Assembly: GCA_030636125.1 (NCBI GenBank)
Contig: DAOVXM010000091.1
Location: forward strand, 1-8,182
Direction of reading: 5' to 3'
DNA length: 8,182 bases
Origin: Chloroflexota bacterium
GTDB taxonomy: Bacteria > Chloroflexota > Anaerolineae > Anaerolineales > UBA4823
Numbering within the stretch: position 1 is the stretch's first letter; each line of letters begins with the position of its first letter. Below, piece after piece: positions 5,324 through 8,182 of the stretch. The notes under the pieces were generated by a model. That model was not told the origin of the DNA, did not search any database, and saw nothing but the letters and a program-made list of their open reading frames with translations. A program made the position numbers and the translations under genes.

Positions 5324-5347
5324 ACTCGGCTGAGTGGTTACTCCTAA

Positions 5348-7870
5348 TTATAGCAAAGAAGGTGGATTCACCTCAATACGCCAGCCGCTGATTGTGCGTT
5401 CTCGCAGCAAGGCTGCCGGATTTGGGCCGCGCAGGACGATCTGCCAGCGATGAAATCCACCCAGTTGAGCGTAGAAACACGGTACCGGGCCAACGATCTC
5501 GGTAGAGCGGAAGCCTTCCTCCTTTATCCAGCGCTTAACTTGCGAGGCCAATTTCTGGGCCGCTCTCTCGGCCTGAGCCGCATCTGTGTGCCTGAATTCT
5601 AGGCGTACCAGACGGGCGGATGGAGGGTAGCCAAGCTGCTGGCGATATTTTATTTCCTGGTGGTAAAAATCACGGTAATTGTGTCCTGCAGCAGTCTGGA
5701 TGACATAATGTTCTGGTTGGAAGGTTTGTAGGATCACCTCGCCGCCCAGCGGGCTGCGTCCCGCCCGCCCAGCCACCTGGGTTAATACCTGGAAGGTGCG
5801 TTCTCCAGCGCTGTAGTCAGGTAGATTCAAACCCACATCCGCCAGCACCACACCCACCAGGGTCACCATCGGCAAATCCAGCCCTTTTGCCAGCATCTGC
5901 GTACCCACCAGCACATCGGCCTGGTGTGCGCTGAAATGACTTAATATCACCTCGTGAGAGCCTTTCTTGCGGGTGGTTTCGTAATCCCAACGCAGCGTTC
6001 GAGCTTGGGGGTAGAGTGCTTTTACTTCGCTCTCCACCCTCTCTGTGCCGGTACCATACTGCCGGATACGAGTGCCCCTGCAGTTAGGACAGGTTTTGGG
6101 CATCTTGCGCTTATAACCACAATGATGGCAAGTCAGCGCCTCCAGTGAGCTGTGAAAGGTGAGGGGTAAGTTGCAGGGTGGGCACTTTAATGTATGCCCG
6201 CAGTCCCGGCAAAACACATAAGTGGCTGTGCCGCGCCGGTTGAGGAACAGAATCGCCTGCTGGTTTTTCTCTAAGACTTGGCCCAGGGCTGATTGTAAGG
6301 CGCGGCTGAAGATAGAGCTGTTGCCAGCTTTCAATTCTCCTCGCATATCTATCACTTGAACAGGTGGCAATTCCATGGTCTCGGCTTCTCCCTCCAGCGG
6401 GCGGTAGCGTGAGGCTAATCCAAGTTTCTCGACCTGGGCTTGCACAGCCTGGCGGTGAGCCAGGATGCGTGCCGGCAGGCGCAAATAATGCCACTTTCCC
6501 TGGGCAGCCTGGAAGGTGCTGGTGATATCCGGAGTAGCCGAACCTAACAGGCAGACTGCCCCTGTCAGACGCGCATAAAGCACTGCGGCTTGTCTTGCAT
6601 GGTAAAAAGGAGGTTCGCTTTGGTAGTAGGAGGTGTCGTGGCATTCATCGAGCACGATTAAGCCCAAATTGGCGAATGGGGTAAAAAGGGCGCTGCGTGG
6701 TCCGACCACCACGCTAAGTTCCCCAGCTCGCGCCCGCCGCCAGGTATCGTAACGTTCTCCCATCGAAAGGCGCGAATGCACCAACCCTACCTGTCCTGCA
6801 AAGCGGGATACAAAACGTCGCACGGTCTGTGGCGTCAGCGCAATTTCAGGTACGAGCACGATCGCCTGTTTTCCTATTCGTATAGTCGCCTCGACCGCCT
6901 GGAGGTATATCTCCGTTTTTCCTGAGCCGGTAACCCCATGCAACAAATAAGGTGAGGCTGGGCTGCCATTCCCTGCCGACTTGATCCCAGCTTCGATCTC
7001 GTTCCAACAGGTCATCTGATCCCCTGTGAGCGGCGGTGGTTCCGTAATTTGGAAATCCATGCCTTCTAAAGGATCGCGCCAGACCTCACTTTTACCCAGG
7101 GTTACCAGGCCGCGTTCGGCGAGTTTACGCAGGTCGCTTAAGTTGCCTCCACTTTCGGCATATACCCAGGCCACATCCACTGGACCCGGCTCGCGGAGCA
7201 AATAACGCAGTATGCCCTGCCGCCGCTTGAGTGCCGCCGAACCCGCTCTGCCCAAATTTGGCAGTTCGGCTTCGGCAGTTTCGGGCGGGCATGCTAATTG
7301 GACCGTGCGCACAGATTTGCTCTTCACAGTGGGGGATGGCAACACGGATTGCGTAGAGAGCAAACCCCGTCGGACGAGTGAGCGTGCTGAACTGCGCCAG
7401 TTAACCCGTGGCATCGCTTGGTCAAGCTGGCGCCCGCGTAATGGGCCACGTTTCTCGAGGGTGGTTAATAACCGTTTTTGAAGGTCTGTCAGAGGTTTTT
7501 CGCTTACAGATGGCTGTTTGCGGCTGATCGTATACAGCGTATCCGCTTGTTGTCCTAAGCCCGGCGGCAACATCAAGCCGATACAGGCCGCCAAAGGTGC
7601 CAGTGTTATTGAGGCCAGCTCTTGCGCTAAGGAGATTTGCGAGGGGGTTAAGACAGCCTGGGTGTCCACCAATCCTGACACCGGGCGCGTGTCGCTTACA
7701 GATGGCTCGCTGATGAACCTCAGCACCACACCCTGGACGCGTCGTTGCCCAAAAGGCACCTCCACCAGGTGACCCACATGGACCTGTCCTTCTAAGTCTT
7801 CAGGCAGGTGGTAATGGAAAACATCAGCTACCTGCGGAACATTTACTGCGATTTCTAAATAGGTGGGCAT
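5348..7870 (-). CDS. priA: Primosomal protein N' (replication restart helicase PriA)
   Basis: PriA is the 3'-5' DNA helicase that recognises stalled forks and reloads the replisome. The 840-residue protein has an N-terminal 3'BD-like domain (start to about 105), then a winged-helix region that seems enlarged (about 125-270). Walker A G-V-T-G-S-G-K-T is at 312-319, P-E-I-A-L-T at 341-346, motif II D-E-C-H at 408-411 and G-S-A-T-P at 443-447. Eight zinc-binding cysteines are at 554, 557, 563, 566, 581, 584, 594 and 597. Motifs G-T-Q-M (656-659) and Q-V-A-G-R-A-G-R (698-705) follow, then the C-terminal domain. It is about 100 residues longer than E. coli PriA (732), largely in the winged-helix part. 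Motif II is D-E-C-H where D-E-E-H is usual. No clear ribosome-binding site is seen before ATG 7870. It follows the CorC-like gene by 60 nt. Confidence 0.96.
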   Translation of the reverse strand: MPTYLEIAVNVPQVADVFHYHLPEDLEGQVHVGHLVEVPFGQRRVQGVVLRFISEPSVSDTRPVSGLVDTQAVLTPSQISLAQELASITLAPLAACIGLMLPPGLGQQADTLYTISRKQPSVSEKPLTDLQKRLLTTLEKRGPLRGRQLDQAMPRVNWRSSARSLVRRGLLSTQSVLPSPTVKSKSVRTVQLACPPETAEAELPNLGRAGSAALKRRQGILRYLLREPGPVDVAWVYAESGGNLSDLRKLAERGLVTLGKSEVWRDPLEGMDFQITEPPPLTGDQMTCWNEIEAGIKSAGNGSPASPYLLHGVTGSGKTEIYLQAVEATIRIGKQAIVLVPEIALTPQTVRRFVSRFAGQVGLVHSRLSMGERYDTWRRARAGELSVVVGPRSALFTPFANLGLIVLDECHDTSYYQSEPPFYHARQAAVLYARLTGAVCLLGSATPDITSTFQAAQGKWHYLRLPARILAHRQAVQAQVEKLGLASRYRPLEGEAETMELPPVQVIDMRGELKAGNSSIFSRALQSALGQVLEKNQQAILFLNRRGTATYVFCRDCGHTLKCPPCNLPLTFHSSLEALTCHHCGYKRKMPKTCPNCRGTRIRQYGTGTERVESEVKALYPQARTLRWDYETTRKKGSHEVILSHFSAHQADVLVGTQMLAKGLDLPMVTLVGVVLADVGLNLPDYSAGERTFQVLTQVAGRAGRSPLGGEVILQTFQPEHYVIQTAAGHNYRDFYHQEIKYRQQLGYPPSARLVRLEFRHTDAAQAERAAQKLASQVKRWIKEEGFRSTEIVGPVPCFYAQLGGFHRWQIVLRGPNPAALLRERTISGWRIEVNPPSLL

Positions 7871-7930
7871 GGTTGCAGAGAAAGTAGGGTTGCGCTTGGG
7901 GTGATCGAGTATTGGGAGGAAATAATCAAC

Positions 7931-8182
7931 TCACGTTGAAGGGGCTTTATCGTCTGGGTTCTCTTCCAGGCGGGTCATTAATAGCTGGTTGATGCGCAGC
8001 CCATCCATGCTTTCCACCTTCAAACGTATACCGTCTCCTTCTACGATGTCGCCTGACCGAGCAATGCGATTGAGTTTGCCTAGAACGTATCCCGCAATCG
8101 TATCATAGCTGGGGTTTACCAGATTGAGCTCAAGCTGCTCGTTGACCTCTTCGATCAATGCCAACCCATCGATCAAAGCTGA
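7931..8182 (-). CDS. CorC/HlyC-domain transporter (CNNM/hemolysin family), C-terminal end
   Basis: The visible last 83 residues match the CorC_HlyC domain that ends CNNM-type (UPF0053, 'hemolysin') membrane proteins, linked to Mg2+/Co2+ efflux. The pattern is L-I-D-G-L-A-L-I-E-E-V-N-E, then D-T-I-A-G-Y-V-L-G-K-L-N-R-I, then S-G-D-I-V-E-G-D-G-I-R-L-K-V, then R-I-N-Q-L. The membrane and CBS domains would lie beyond the right edge. The frame is open to the window end and the stop is TGA at 7931-7933. It is upstream of priA on the same strand and may share its transcript. Confidence 0.85.
   Translation of the reverse strand, partial: SALIDGLALIEEVNEQLELNLVNPSYDTIAGYVLGKLNRIARSGDIVEGDGIRLKVESMDGLRINQLLMTRLEENPDDKAPST

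Noticed and set aside
5315..5350. Plus-strand promoter TTGACA (5315-5320) with TAATTA (5345-5350)
   Set aside because: The spacing is 24 nt and it would read antisense into priA with no gene to serve.
6111..6644. Minus-strand 177-codon frame inside priA
   Set aside because: It is an out-of-frame shadow of the helicase domain, whose true frame carries all motifs.

Overview
The window looks like a piece of a Chloroflexota chromosome (Anaerolineae-like). This is an inference from gene style: a Ser/Thr kinase, a fragment of a TPR-type cyclase/ATPase protein, a long PriA, and lipoproteins with Thr/Pro-rich linkers. No rRNA or other strong phylogenetic marker is present. UGA ends at least two ordinary genes here (the phosphoesterase and the CorC-like gene), so the standard genetic code applies.

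Left part (1-2310). The start of a Ser/Thr protein kinase leaves the window at the left edge on the minus strand. Divergent from it, on the plus strand, lie two tandem paralogous lipoproteins of the thioredoxin-like AhpC/TSA (redoxin) type. The second (1339-1935) has a normal C-S-L-C redox motif. The first (688-1293) looks broken at an in-frame TGA (958-960), but the frame continues intact and the TGA falls exactly on the first Cys of the CxxC motif. Just downstream is a hairpin with the geometry of a bacterial SECIS element: a 7-bp upper stem, a GGU loop, and 21 nt between UGA and loop. The best reading is one 201-residue selenoprotein with a U-S-S-C motif beside its Cys-containing paralogue. 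This is the main discovery of the window. After the pair comes a truncated small ORF, a 17-bp tandem duplication, and a decayed C-terminal fragment of a TPR cyclase/ATPase protein that runs into the 3' end of ppx.

Middle part (2284-5347, minus strand). A compact operon encodes a PRPP-binding phosphoribosyltransferase, a calcineurin-like phosphoesterase and a Ppx/GppA phosphatase with an HD domain. The last two overlap by ATGA. In front of the operon are two consecutive long perfect inverted repeats (11 and 12 bp arms) and a candidate promoter.

Right part (5348-8182, minus strand). This holds the complete priA gene (primosomal helicase) and, upstream of it, the 3' end of a CorC/HlyC-type transporter gene cut by the window edge.

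How the genes fit together: the minus-strand genes are housekeeping (nucleotide salvage, phosphate-ester or polyphosphate turnover, replication restart). The plus-strand pair is a separate, extracytoplasmic redox module. Its recoding would depend on selA, selB, selC and selD elsewhere in the genome, none of which is in this window.
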